DNA from: Hallerella sp964587155
Lineage (GTDB): Bacteria > Fibrobacterota > Fibrobacteria > Fibrobacterales > Fibrobacteraceae
Direction: 5' to 3'
Length of the DNA stretch: 64,000 nt
Assembly: GCA_964587155.1 (NCBI GenBank)
Contig: CAZPKF010000001.1
Span: forward strand, 173,263-237,262
The position numbers and the translations under genes are program-made. The notes below the pieces were generated by a model that searched no databases, was not told the origin of the DNA, and saw only the letters and a list, made by a program, of their open reading frames with translations. Shown here in pieces: positions 26,398-35,459 of this stretch; position 1 is the first letter of the stretch; every line of letters starts with the position of its first letter.

Positions 26398-28688
26398 CTT
26401 CAGTGGTGGGAAAGGCTTTTTTTTGTGTCTTGTCCGCCCTTTACCCCATTCTGATTTTTTGCGGACTCCTGATTTGGGATTTTTCTCCGCGGAAAATGAG
26501 CCTGCTGCCGCTATTTTTGGCGGCGCTTTATGGAATTTCTTTTGGGAAAAAAGGGCGAAAAAGTTCGCGTGAGCTTTTTATCGTCGCCCTGTTGCTGCTT
26601 TGCGGTGGATTGGCGTTCGTTTTGGACAATGCAACCGTATTCAAATTTTATCCGGTATTTGTCAACGTCGGTTTTCTTTGCCTGTTCGCTGCCTCTCTTT
26701 TCGGCGGATCGAGTTTCGCTTTTCGGCTGGCAACGCTTTCGGATAAACGCATTCTTCTCTTTTCGGACAGATTTTATGTAGAGCGCTACTGCCGCAGAGT
26801 TACCCTTGTCTGGTGTGCGTTTTTTGTTTTGAATGCGTCTATCTCCCTGTGTACCATTCTTTGGGGGTCGACCAAAACTTGGTCTTTGTATAATGGAGCT
26901 GTTGCCTACGTTCTAATGGGAATTCTCTTTGCTGTGGAATTTATCGTTCGCAAGTGGAAACTGGGAATGTGGCATGTTTATGTTCCTTTTTCTCAACTGA
27001 AAGAGGATTCCCGCCCAGAAGATTCTGTGGTTTGTTTTGAAGGAGACGGCCTTTCCGGAAATTTCAAAACGTGGGCGAATTTCAAGGAAGATGTGTCTAA
27101 ACTCCGTATGGCGATAGAAAGCCGACGATATACCGCTTGGATTGTTTCGGTTGAAGACATCTACTATTTTTTGGTCGCCGTTTTCGCTTTATTTCAGAGT
27201 GGAAAGAAAATTTTGTTCACAGCCAATCGCGCCCCGGAATATATACGGGAAATTCGTCGGGAAAATGTTGGTTTTTTAAATGATACCGGATCTGAAAATG
27301 CGGAACAAATTCCGGAAATTTTGAAAAACGCCTTGCCAGAAAAGCCGTGGCAACCGTTTGATATTTCAAAAACGGAAACCGCTTTTTATACTTCGGGAAC
27401 AACGGGAGTGCCCAAAGAAATTTCCAAAAAAGGCACTTTCTTGGAAAACGAGTCCAATGCGCTTGCCGCTAGATTCGAAAAAGAGCTTGTCTATCGGAAT
27501 GTATATACAACGGTGAATCATCATCACATTTTTGGCATGGCGTTCGGAATTTTTCTTCCGATTTCAGCGGGACTTCCCATTCGCCGTCGCCGGTTTGAAT
27601 TTCCAGAAGAATTGGATCGGATTGTAAAAGAGCCGGCTTTCATCATTTCTAGCCCCGCCTTTTTAAAACGTTTGGTCGCTTCGGGAAAACAGAAATTGCC
27701 TTTCCGGAAAAAACCGTTTTGGCTTTCGGCTGGAGGCGTTTTGCCTGGTGAAGTGGCAAGCCGCGTTGCGGCGATTTCTGGTGCAGAAGTTCAAGAAATT
27801 TATGGATGTACGGAAGCAGGAGCCATTGCCACACGGCGCTTTGGGGAATCGAAATTTTGGAAACCTATTTTCCCCAATGAAGTCTCCCTTGCGGAAAACG
27901 GCTGTTTGAAAATTCGCTCCAATTATACAGATGCGAATGGGTTTGTGACAGGAGATTTGGGAAAAATGGAAAAAAATGGATGCTTTTCTTTATTAGGCCG
28001 AGCCGATTCCATTGTAAAAATAGAAGAAAAACGGATATCCCTTCCGGAAGTGGAAAATCGATTACGGGAATCGGGGTTTGTCCGTGATGCGCGGGTTGTT
28101 CCCATGTCTGGGAAACGGCAATTTCTAGCGGCGGCGATCGTGTTAAACGAATCGGGCATGGACAAATTCCAAGGTGTTCCCAAAAAAGAGGTGAATGCAT
28201 TTTTTGGCGAGCATCTTTCAAAATTTTTAGAGTCAACCGTTCTGCCCAAAAAATGGCGCTACTTGGAAGAGCTTCCACAGGATGCGATGGGAAAAGTCAA
28301 AACACGAGATGTGCAGTCCCTGTTTGAAATTCCCGAAAATCCAAATTTTAAAATTCTCCGTTATCAAAGAAATGGAAATGAGTTTTTTGTCAAATTCAAA
28401 ATACCTGAATCAAGCGATTATTTTGATGGGCATTTCCCTGATTTTAAACTGTTGCCAGCAGTCGTTCAAATGGATTTGGTTCTTCGATTTTTTCGCGGAT
28501 TTTTGAAAATGCAAACGGATCTGATTCGATTCCCCCGAATCAAATTTTCAAGTCCCATTTTCCCGAATATGCCGGTGACTGTGCACGAAGTTTATTCGCC
28601 GGAAACAGGAAAAGTTACATTCCGCATTGAAGCAGAAGACGGGAAACTTTGTGCCAGCGGTTCCATTTTACTCAAAAAGGACTTTTGA
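26394..28688 (+). CDS. Triple fusion: membrane domain, acyl/aryl-AMP ligase, hot-dog dehydratase (ApeG-ApeH-ApeI-like)
   Basis: A 764-residue protein made of three parts. Residues 1-185 hold about six membrane helices and resemble the COG4648 protein ApeG. Residues about 200-650 form an adenylate-forming ligase with TSGTTGVPKE near residue 335, YGCTEAG near 468, VTGDLGKM near 520, GRADSIVKI and, near the end, DAMGKVKT with the conserved lysine; this would activate the aryl or acyl starter as AMP ester and load it on an ACP (ApeH role). Residues about 655-764 form a FabA/FabZ-like hot-dog with FDGHFPDFKLLPAVVQMD, His near residue 679 being catalytic (ApeI role). In characterised aryl-polyene clusters these are separate genes in the same order. 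There is no sign of frameshift: the frame is continuous and domains are complete. The fusion would tether starter loading and dehydration to the membrane. Confidence 0.85.
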   Translation: MTSVVGKAFFCVLSALYPILIFCGLLIWDFSPRKMSLLPLFLAALYGISFGKKGRKSSRELFIVALLLLCGGLAFVLDNATVFKFYPVFVNVGFLCLFAASLFGGSSFAFRLATLSDKRILLFSDRFYVERYCRRVTLVWCAFFVLNASISLCTILWGSTKTWSLYNGAVAYVLMGILFAVEFIVRKWKLGMWHVYVPFSQLKEDSRPEDSVVCFEGDGLSGNFKTWANFKEDVSKLRMAIESRRYTAWIVSVEDIYYFLVAVFALFQSGKKILFTANRAPEYIREIRRENVGFLNDTGSENAEQIPEILKNALPEKPWQPFDISKTETAFYTSGTTGVPKEISKKGTFLENESNALAARFEKELVYRNVYTTVNHHHIFGMAFGIFLPISAGLPIRRRRFEFPEELDRIVKEPAFIISSPAFLKRLVASGKQKLPFRKKPFWLSAGGVLPGEVASRVAAISGAEVQEIYGCTEAGAIATRRFGESKFWKPIFPNEVSLAENGCLKIRSNYTDANGFVTGDLGKMEKNGCFSLLGRADSIVKIEEKRISLPEVENRLRESGFVRDARVVPMSGKRQFLAAAIVLNESGMDKFQGVPKKEVNAFFGEHLSKFLESTVLPKKWRYLEELPQDAMGKVKTRDVQSLFEIPENPNFKILRYQRNGNEFFVKFKIPESSDYFDGHFPDFKLLPAVVQMDLVLRFFRGFLKMQTDLIRFPRIKFSSPIFPNMPVTVHEVYSPETGKVTFRIEAEDGKLCASGSILLKKDF

Positions 28689-29428
28689 TGGAATTTAATC
28701 CCTGTGCAATTGTTCCTGTATATCGCCATGAAAATACGGTTCTTTCTACGGTCGAAAAACTGTTGGATAGGAACTTGCCCGTGATTTTAATTGATGACGG
28801 AAATACGCCAGAAGCATTGGCTGTGCTGAAAAAGATTGCGGAACGGTTTTCCCGAGTAATTCTGTTTTCCCATGCAAAAAATTTGGGGAAAGGCGGAGCC
28901 GTTTGTACGGGACTCCGCGAAGCGTTTCGTGCAGGATTTTCCCATGCGTTGCAAGTTGATGCGGATGGACAGCATGATTTGAATTCCATTCCGTTTTTTA
29001 TCAAGGCGGCTCAAAAACATCCGGAAGATTTGATTGGGGGTTTTCCTCAATATGACGATTCCGTTCCCGGAAGCCGAGCCGTTGGCCGAAAAATTACCAA
29101 TTTTTGGATTGCCGTTGAAACATTGTCGCGGAGCATTCCCGATGGCATGTGCGGATTTCGCATGTATCCGCTTTCGGCTTGCAATGCCATTTTGAAAAAC
29201 ATTCGTACATTCCGAATGGGATTTGACATAGAAATTCTCGTGCGACTTTCTTGGGCGAATGTCAAAATGCGATTTTATCCGGTTTCTGTTTTTTATCCAG
29301 AAAACGGCGTTTCCAATTTTCGAATGTTTCACGACAATGTGGAAATTTCGCTGTTGCATGCGCGTCTGGTTTGCGGCATGATTTGCCGTCTACCTAAGAT
29401 TCTTTTTCAACGGAAAAAACATGGCTGA
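28688..29428 (+). CDS. Glycosyltransferase family 2 (N-terminal half of ApeJ)
   Basis: A 246-residue GT-A glycosyltransferase. The start at 28688 overlaps the fusion gene stop by one base (TGATG). AIVPVYRHENTVLSTVEKLL opens the Rossmann-like domain, VILIDDG gives the nucleotide-binding Asp pair, KNLGKGGAVCTGL is the usual loop and VDADGQHD carries the DxD-type metal site. IPDGMCGFRMYPL is typical of dolichol-phosphate-mannose-like family 2 enzymes. In proteobacterial aryl-polyene clusters this domain is fused to an acyltransferase; here the next gene encodes that half. It likely adds a sugar during assembly of the polyene lipid (inference). Confidence 0.85.
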   Translation: MEFNPCAIVPVYRHENTVLSTVEKLLDRNLPVILIDDGNTPEALAVLKKIAERFSRVILFSHAKNLGKGGAVCTGLREAFRAGFSHALQVDADGQHDLNSIPFFIKAAQKHPEDLIGGFPQYDDSVPGSRAVGRKITNFWIAVETLSRSIPDGMCGFRMYPLSACNAILKNIRTFRMGFDIEILVRLSWANVKMRFYPVSVFYPENGVSNFRMFHDNVEISLLHARLVCGMICRLPKILFQRKKHG

Positions 29429-30362
29429 AGAACATTGGTCCGAATTGGAAGAAACGACGAAGTCGGCTTGGAAATTCAAATTCATGTTGTGGACGGCGAT
29501 ACATTTGCCTCGGCGATGGGTTGAAGCGATTGCTGCAATTGTCGTCTTCTTTTTTTATTTGGGAGCAGGCCCTGTCCGAAAACGTTCTAAACGTTATTTG
29601 AACCGGGTTTTCGCCCTGCAAAAAAAAGAACTGCCTCGCTTTGCTGTATACCGGCATTTTTTGGCCTATGCACTTTCGATGATAGAAAAGATTCGCAGTT
29701 GGGCAGGGAAAATGTCCCTTTCTGAATTGGAAACGCAACAGGATGATTTAAACGAACTCGTTTCGCAGATCGATTCCGGGAAAGGCGCTTTTGTCATCTG
29801 TTCCCATTTGGGAAACATGGAAGCGCTTCGCGGTTTGACGGGGTTTCGAAAAAATCATTCGCAGAAAAATTTTCAGGTTTTCCCGGTGATCAATTTTTCA
29901 GTAACGAAAAATTTCAATGCGCTGCTTGAAAACTTGAATCCAGAGTGGAAAGGGAATTGCTTTGACGCAGATTCTATCGGAGTTGAAACTGCCGTTCAGA
30001 TGCGGGAAAAAATAAATGAAGGAAATTTGATTGCCATTGCCGGAGATAGAACTTCTGCTCATGCGCGGAATCGTTTTGTTCCGCTATCGTTTCTTGGAGA
30101 ATTGGCAGAGTTTCCCGAGGGGGCTTTTGCGCTTGCCCGGATTTTAAAAGCTCCCGTTTATTTCATATTTGCATTTCGCAAAAAAGATTTGGACATTACT
30201 TCGCCTTATGAATTTCACGTCATTCGTTCCCGAACACTTTTGACAAAAAAAACGGGCGTAGCGGAACTAGTGTCGGAGTTTTCTTCTTATCTAGAACGCT
30301 TCTGTTTGAAACATCCATACCAATGGTACAATTTTTACGATTTTTGGAAAAAGGAGAATTGA
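29421..30362 (+). CDS. LpxL-like lysophospholipid acyltransferase (C-terminal half of ApeJ)
   Basis: A 313-residue membrane-associated acyltransferase of the lipid A biosynthesis (HtrB/LpxL) type, with one N-terminal hydrophobic helix (about residues 37-53). CSHLGNMEALRG provides the catalytic His and acidic residue (HxxxxE), IAGDRTSAHARNRFVPLSFLGE matches the second block and FPEGAFALARILKAPVYFIF the third. It overlaps the glycosyltransferase by eight bases. In aryl-polyene clusters this activity is thought to help attach the polyene to its lipid or glycerol-sugar carrier. Confidence 0.87.
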   Translation: MAEEHWSELEETTKSAWKFKFMLWTAIHLPRRWVEAIAAIVVFFFYLGAGPVRKRSKRYLNRVFALQKKELPRFAVYRHFLAYALSMIEKIRSWAGKMSLSELETQQDDLNELVSQIDSGKGAFVICSHLGNMEALRGLTGFRKNHSQKNFQVFPVINFSVTKNFNALLENLNPEWKGNCFDADSIGVETAVQMREKINEGNLIAIAGDRTSAHARNRFVPLSFLGELAEFPEGAFALARILKAPVYFIFAFRKKDLDITSPYEFHVIRSRTLLTKKTGVAELVSEFSSYLERFCLKHPYQWYNFYDFWKKEN

Positions 30363-30363
30363 A

Positions 30364-30801
30364 TTGAGCAGCAATCCAATAACGGCCAATGCCGAAATAC
30401 AGGTTCAGTTTTACGATTTGGATCCGATGAATGTTGCGTGGCACGGAAATTACGTTAAATATATGGAAACGGCTCGTTGTGCCCTTCTAGCGAAAATTCA
30501 TTACGATTACGTAAAAATGGAAGAAGAAGGCTTTGTATGGCCTGTTGTCCAACTGAACATTAAATATATTCGCCCGTTGCGTTTTTTGCAAAAGGTGAGA
30601 ATAGAAACCACTTTGGTCGAATATGAAATTTGTATGAAAATTCAGTACAAATTCATTGACGTGGAAACGGGAAAAGTGATTACGAAAGCAGAAACAACGC
30701 AAATGGCTGTTGATTTGAAAACAAATGAATCCCAAATAGGTTCTCCCAAAAGTTTTGTGGAAAGAATTCAAAAATATCTTGCCGGAGAAGAAAATGCTTG
30801 A
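30364..30801 (+). CDS. Hot-dog thioesterase, ApeK-like
   Basis: A 145-residue 4HBT-type thioesterase. YDLDPMNVAWHGNYVKYMETAR is the signature (shown here as YDLDPMNVAWHGNYVKYM), with the catalytic Asp in DLDPMN. The start is TTG at 30364, one base after the acyltransferase stop; AAAGGAGAATTGAA gives a well-placed ribosome site. ApeK-type enzymes release or proofread polyene thioesters from the carrier protein. The 3' end overlaps the LolA-like gene by eight bases. Confidence 0.88.
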   Translation: MSSNPITANAEIQVQFYDLDPMNVAWHGNYVKYMETARCALLAKIHYDYVKMEEEGFVWPVVQLNIKYIRPLRFLQKVRIETTLVEYEICMKIQYKFIDVETGKVITKAETTQMAVDLKTNESQIGSPKSFVERIQKYLAGEENA

Positions 30802-31393
30802 AAAATGGCTTACCGTGATTCTGATGTGCGCTTCGATGGTTTTGGCTTCAGAAAAAGAGGTTTGGGAATTTCCCATTGGGGACGATACAGAAGATTTGAA
30901 ACGTGCTGTGCAGGCACTCTCTTCTGCCGAAAGGCAAAATGGTCGTTTTAAACAAACTCGGACTGTTGTCAAAATAGGACGTTCCTTTGAATCGACGGGA
31001 GTCTTTTCCATTTCATCCAAAGAAGGAATCACCCTGGAAATTCAAAAACCGTTTCCGTCAAAATTGATTCTGTCTGATTCCGGAATGGTCCAAATTGACT
31101 CTGACGGTTCTCGGATGGAGTTTTCTGCTGGAGAAAATGCTGTATTCGATGAAGTTTCCCAAACGATGCGGTCTGTCATTGGCGGAAATCTTTCGCTTCT
31201 CCAAAAAAGGTTCCGTCTGTATTTTATACAAGAAAATAAAATTTGGAAATTGGGACTAGAACCTAAGGAAAAAGCGATTCAAAATGCCATGCGGACAATT
31301 TATCTCGAGGGCAAAACTTCTTTGCAAAAAATGCAAATAGTTGACGGTGAAGGAAATATTTTGACTTATGAATTTAGACAGACCGGAAAATAA
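30794..31393 (+). CDS. LolA-like outer-membrane lipid carrier (ApeL-like)
   Basis: A 199-residue periplasmic protein with a signal peptide (MLEKWLTVILMCASMVLAS) and a half-barrel fold of the LolA type: RQNGRFKQTRTVVKIGRSFE, GVFSISSKEGITLEIQKPFP and QKMQIVDGEGNILTYEF. The start at 30794 is chosen because it begins the signal peptide. LolA shuttles lipoproteins across the periplasm; the cluster paralogue is believed to carry the hydrophobic polyene lipid delivered by the MMPL exporter. It overlaps the MMPL gene by 26 bases. Confidence 0.85.
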   Translation: MLEKWLTVILMCASMVLASEKEVWEFPIGDDTEDLKRAVQALSSAERQNGRFKQTRTVVKIGRSFESTGVFSISSKEGITLEIQKPFPSKLILSDSGMVQIDSDGSRMEFSAGENAVFDEVSQTMRSVIGGNLSLLQKRFRLYFIQENKIWKLGLEPKEKAIQNAMRTIYLEGKTSLQKMQIVDGEGNILTYEFRQTGK

Positions 31394-33665
31394 AAAGCGC
31401 GGAATAGGAATTGCCATTTGGGCTTTGTTGCATATAGCACTTATCGTTGCTGTTATTTTTGCATATCCATGGCGCATAGATCAAAGTTTGTATTCCATTG
31501 TTCCCGCATCAGAAACGACTCCGGAAATTCAAGCGGCAGACGCTCTTCTTTCTTCGAAAACGGCTTCTCGCATTATGCTGTTTGCCGGAGATTCCGATTT
31601 GTCCGTTGCGGCAAAGGCTGCGGAAGAAATTGGCGTTTTGCTTCGGGAAAATCCTCAAGTGAAATCGGTTTCGTGGACGATTCCGAATGAGTCGGTAAAG
31701 GAAATTTCGGAATTTCTTTTTCAGGAACGTTATTCTTTGCAAAATCCCGATTTCTTGGGAATGCGCGATTCCGCATTGTCGAATTTTCTTTTTGACAAAG
31801 CGGTTTCTAGAGTTTATGGGGCGTTTCCGATCAGTTCGCTTTCTCGCTTGGAAGAAGATCCGTATTTGCTGACGGCAAATGCTCAAGACAGGCTGCTTTC
31901 GCAAATGATGAATCTATCGGGTAATTTGTCTCTGCAAGACAGTTTTTTGACGGTTCAGGATTCCGGATTGACATACATCTTCATGGAAGCGGAATTGGCG
32001 GATTCGGTATCGGCTTTTGCGGAAGATGGCCACGTTCTAGCCGCACTGAATGCGAAAATTCAAGATTTGCAAAAGAAATATCCCGGGTTCCGCGTGCAAA
32101 AATCTGGAGTGCCGTTTCACAGTTATTCCAGCTCTAAAGAGGCGAAGTTTGAAGTGGCGTGGATTTCGGGCGTGTCGATGTTAGTCATTGTGTTCCTGCT
32201 GCTAGGCGTTTTCCGATCGCCGGTTCCCATTTTGGCGACATCCGCATCGATTTTGATGGCGATTCTTTCGGCAATTGGCGCAACATTAGCAGTGTTCCAT
32301 GAAATCCATGTTTTCACATTTGTATTTGGTACAAGTGTTATCGGGGTAAGCATCGATTATGCGTTGCACCATTTTGCAGAAAAAGAATTTCCATTTAAAT
32401 GTATATTGCTCGGTTTTGCGACAACGGAATTGAGCTATATCGCTCTGTCCATTGTTGATTTTCCCATTTTGCGGCAGATGGCTTTCTTTTCAATGGTGGG
32501 ACTTTTAAGCGCTCTGCTTTCGGTCATACTCGTGTTTCCGAAAATTTCGGACCGGTGGAAAAATCGAGTTGTGTTTCCTCTGGGATTTTTCAAAGCTATC
32601 ATCGCTGGGTATTCTAGGGTGGAACGCTTGCCGCGTCTGTTTCGTTATGCCGCTTGCGCCCTTGCATTGATAGCCCTAATTCCCGGATTTGTCCAATTAC
32701 AATTTCAAACGGATTTGCGAACCCTTTATAAACCGTCAAAGGAGTTGGCGGATTCCGAAATGAAAGTGATGCGTTGGATGAATTCCGGAATTTCGACTTC
32801 TTATTTTGTTGTGAGTGGAAATTCAGAAGAAGAAGTTCTCCAAAAAGAAGAAGCGCTGACACAAAAACTCCGGGCTGCAGAAAAAGATTCTTTGCTGAAA
32901 TCGCATTTGGCCGTTTCCGATTTTTGGCATTCTCAACAATACAGAAAAAAAATGGATTCCGCTCTGTCAAAGGCGTTGCCAATTCGCGAGGCGGAACTTT
33001 GCCGGCTATTGAATATAAAGCCTTTAACAAAATCGAATGAAAAGAAAGATTCCGTTTTAAACGGCGAGGTTTCTTTTGCGCAACTTGAACGCATGAAAAA
33101 AATGCTGTGGGTGGGCCGTTTGGGAGACCGTTATTACAGCGCCGTTTTTCCGTTGCATGTGTCAAAAAATTTTGATATCCGGCAATACGTGAATCCCGCC
33201 GAAGGAATTTATGCCGTGAATAAAATGCAAGAGGTCAACGCGGCGTTGACGGAGCTTTCCATGACAGAACTTTCGCTTGTCGCGTTCGCTTATTTTGCCA
33301 TGTTCTTTATTCTTTCGTTCGTTTATACGTGGCGAAATTCCCTGCGCATTGTCCGGGCGCCGGTTCTTGCGTGCCTCTTTACGCTTTCTGTCTTTGGCTA
33401 TGCGGGAATCCCGGTCAATTTCTTTGCTATTACGGGACTTATCCTTGTTTTAGGCATAGGAATTGACTATGCATTGTTTTTCAAAGATTGTCAAGACCAT
33501 GCAGATTCTACGGCTTTCGTCGTGATGCTTTCTGCGCTGACCACCCTTGTCTCGTTTGGAACATTGGCGTTAAGCCATTTTGCTCCCGTTTCTGTTTTTG
33601 GCTTGGCTGTTTTGTTGGGAATCTCCGCTTGCTTTTTGCTTTCCCCATTCACGCGGGATTCGTGA
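31368..33665 (+). CDS. MMPL/RND-family lipid exporter (ApeM-like)
   Basis: A 765-residue inner-membrane exporter with a two-fold architecture: an N-terminal helix (IWALLHIALIVAVIFAY), a periplasmic domain, then a set of about five helices (around residues 265-400), and the same plan again after residue 435. FVFGTSVIGVSIDYALHHFAE and LILVLGIGIDYALFFKD are the paired transmembrane motifs carrying the Asp used for proton coupling in the MMPL family. HpnN and MmpL3 move hopanoids and mycolates; in aryl-polyene clusters this protein is the likely pump for the finished lipid. The 3' neighbour is a lipoprotein that may be its partner. Confidence 0.9.
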   Translation: MNLDRPENKKRGIGIAIWALLHIALIVAVIFAYPWRIDQSLYSIVPASETTPEIQAADALLSSKTASRIMLFAGDSDLSVAAKAAEEIGVLLRENPQVKSVSWTIPNESVKEISEFLFQERYSLQNPDFLGMRDSALSNFLFDKAVSRVYGAFPISSLSRLEEDPYLLTANAQDRLLSQMMNLSGNLSLQDSFLTVQDSGLTYIFMEAELADSVSAFAEDGHVLAALNAKIQDLQKKYPGFRVQKSGVPFHSYSSSKEAKFEVAWISGVSMLVIVFLLLGVFRSPVPILATSASILMAILSAIGATLAVFHEIHVFTFVFGTSVIGVSIDYALHHFAEKEFPFKCILLGFATTELSYIALSIVDFPILRQMAFFSMVGLLSALLSVILVFPKISDRWKNRVVFPLGFFKAIIAGYSRVERLPRLFRYAACALALIALIPGFVQLQFQTDLRTLYKPSKELADSEMKVMRWMNSGISTSYFVVSGNSEEEVLQKEEALTQKLRAAEKDSLLKSHLAVSDFWHSQQYRKKMDSALSKALPIREAELCRLLNIKPLTKSNEKKDSVLNGEVSFAQLERMKKMLWVGRLGDRYYSAVFPLHVSKNFDIRQYVNPAEGIYAVNKMQEVNAALTELSMTELSLVAFAYFAMFFILSFVYTWRNSLRIVRAPVLACLFTLSVFGYAGIPVNFFAITGLILVLGIGIDYALFFKDCQDHADSTAFVVMLSALTTLVSFGTLALSHFAPVSVFGLAVLLGISACFLLSPFTRDS

Positions 33666-33681
33666 ATTTTATATTTGGAAA

Positions 33682-34278
33682 ATGCAAAAATTCTTTCGCC
33701 ATTTTGGGTTCAAGCTCTTAACCGTATGCGGAGTTTTTGCCTTTTTATCCTGTGCCTCGCGGACAGCTGTCGGTCTTGACACATTTCAAGTATACTATTC
33801 CGATTCCAAATCGGTTCCCTTGGTGAATCCCCAAAAAAATACGGAAACCATCGAAGAAAATCAGCACATATCTGCAGTGTACGGCGATAAAAAGTTTTCG
33901 TCTGACGCGTGGATGCGCTTGGATGATTCAACTGTTCACATGATGGTTTTCAGCTCTATGGGGAACGTGATTGCTGAAATCGTGTGCACGGAAGATTCCC
34001 TTTCGATGCACAGCAAATGGATGGACGTAAAAAAAGTCAAACCGGAATATGTTGTCGCCGACATTCAGTTTTGCTATTATCCGGCTGGAGTTTTAAAAGA
34101 AAATTTCCTTTCCAGAGGATTCTCTTTTGAAGAATCTCGCGATGGTGAAAAACTGACGCGAACTCTTTCGGAAAACGGAAACCTCATTTTGAAAATGGAA
34201 AAAAACGGGAAGCAACTTGTGCTTGAAAATTTTCTTCGCCGATACAGCTACCGAATCATTGCAGAAGGAGACTTGTGA
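33682..34278 (+). CDS. DUF3261 lipoprotein (ApeN-like)
   Basis: A 198-residue lipoprotein with signal peptide and lipobox AFLSC. The start at 33682 is set by the signal sequence; the open frame extends upstream in the MMPL gene. Family features include QHISAVYGDKKFSSDAWM, VFSSMGNVIAEI and VVADIQFCYYP, and it resembles LolB-like acceptors, so it may receive the lipid from the LolA-like carrier at the outer membrane (inference). Its stop overlaps the ketosynthase GTG by four bases. Confidence 0.8.
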   Translation: MQKFFRHFGFKLLTVCGVFAFLSCASRTAVGLDTFQVYYSDSKSVPLVNPQKNTETIEENQHISAVYGDKKFSSDAWMRLDDSTVHMMVFSSMGNVIAEIVCTEDSLSMHSKWMDVKKVKPEYVVADIQFCYYPAGVLKENFLSRGFSFEESRDGEKLTRTLSENGNLILKMEKNGKQLVLENFLRRYSYRIIAEGDL

Positions 34279-35459
34279 ACGGGCCGTTATACATTCAGGA
34301 TTTTGCCTGTTGTTCTGCGTTGGGAACAGAAAAATCTACGGTTTGGAATGCTTTGAAAAATGGTTTTCGCCCGGCATTTTCGCAAAAGTCTTTTTACGGG
34401 CAAGAACGCCTTGTCGTAGAAGTCTCCGCAGAATCACTTTCCCCGGTAGATCCTCAGTTTGACAATCACGTCAATCGGCTTTCTGAAAAAGTTCTCTGCC
34501 AAATGGAACATTCTGTTCGGAATGCGGTGAATGAATTTGGAAAAAATCGCATCGGAGTGTTCGTTGGTTCCAGTGATAATGGAGCGGAAGCGTCGCTTGC
34601 CGCTTTGGATGCTTACCGAAAAACAGGGCACTATCCGGATGGATATTCTTTGCGAAAGCAGCAAGCGGATTTTGCAGCCGAGTATGTGGCTCACCGCTTT
34701 GGCCTTACGGGACCTATTTTTACGCATTCGTCTGCATGTGCTTCGAGTGCAAGCGCGTTCGCTTCGGCAAGGAATTGGATTGAAGCGGGATTTTGCGATG
34801 CGGCAATTGTTGGCGGTGTAGATGTGGAAACGCCGACGGTTGTTCTCGGTTTTGATTCGTTGGAGGCAGTTTCTTTAAAACCGACGATTCCGTTTAGTAA
34901 AAACCGTTCGGGGTTGAATATCGGCGATGGGGCGGCTTATTTCCTTGTATCGAAAAATCCGATGAATGCCGAATTGATGGTGGCGGGAATCGGGGAAAGT
35001 GCGGATGCGGATCATGTGACTGCACCTCGCTCCGATGGGAAAGGTGCCATTCTTTCGATGGAACGCGCCTTGTTGGATGCTGGAATTTCTCCATCGGACG
35101 TCGATTACATCAATTTGCATGGGACGGGAACTCGTTTGAACGACGCCATGGAAGGTCTTGCTGTTCATCATGTTTTTGGAAATGAAACGTTTTCGAGTTC
35201 TACCAAAGGTTTGACTGGGCACACTCTCGGAGCTTCGGGAGCTTTGGAAGCTGCGTTTTGTTGTCTTGCGCTTTCTCGTGAAAATGAAGATTTGGCGATG
35301 CCTGTGCATTTTTACGATGGAGAACGCGACGATTCCATTCCACCGATACGGCTTGTCGCCAAAGGAAATCGGGCGAAGCGTTTGCAAGTTTGCATGAGCA
35401 ATTCTTTTGGCTTCGGTGGCTGCAATGTTTCTTTGATTTTGAAAAGGAACTCTTTATGA
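34275..35459 (+). CDS. Beta-ketoacyl-ACP synthase (ApeO-like)
   Basis: A 394-residue ketosynthase that extends the carrier-bound chain by two carbons. The catalytic triad is intact: Cys155 in SSACASSASA, His in INLHGTGTRLNDAMEG and His in TKGLTGHTLGASGALEA. Start is GTG at 34275 (GTGA overlap with the DUF3261 stop). The N-terminal half is shorter than in FabF. By position (after DUF3261, before a hot-dog dehydratase) it matches ApeO, which in characterised systems pairs with a chain-length-factor protein. No such active-site-free partner is found in the window. Confidence 0.9.
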   Translation: MNGPLYIQDFACCSALGTEKSTVWNALKNGFRPAFSQKSFYGQERLVVEVSAESLSPVDPQFDNHVNRLSEKVLCQMEHSVRNAVNEFGKNRIGVFVGSSDNGAEASLAALDAYRKTGHYPDGYSLRKQQADFAAEYVAHRFGLTGPIFTHSSACASSASAFASARNWIEAGFCDAAIVGGVDVETPTVVLGFDSLEAVSLKPTIPFSKNRSGLNIGDGAAYFLVSKNPMNAELMVAGIGESADADHVTAPRSDGKGAILSMERALLDAGISPSDVDYINLHGTGTRLNDAMEGLAVHHVFGNETFSSSTKGLTGHTLGASGALEAAFCCLALSRENEDLAMPVHFYDGERDDSIPPIRLVAKGNRAKRLQVCMSNSFGFGGCNVSLILKRNSL

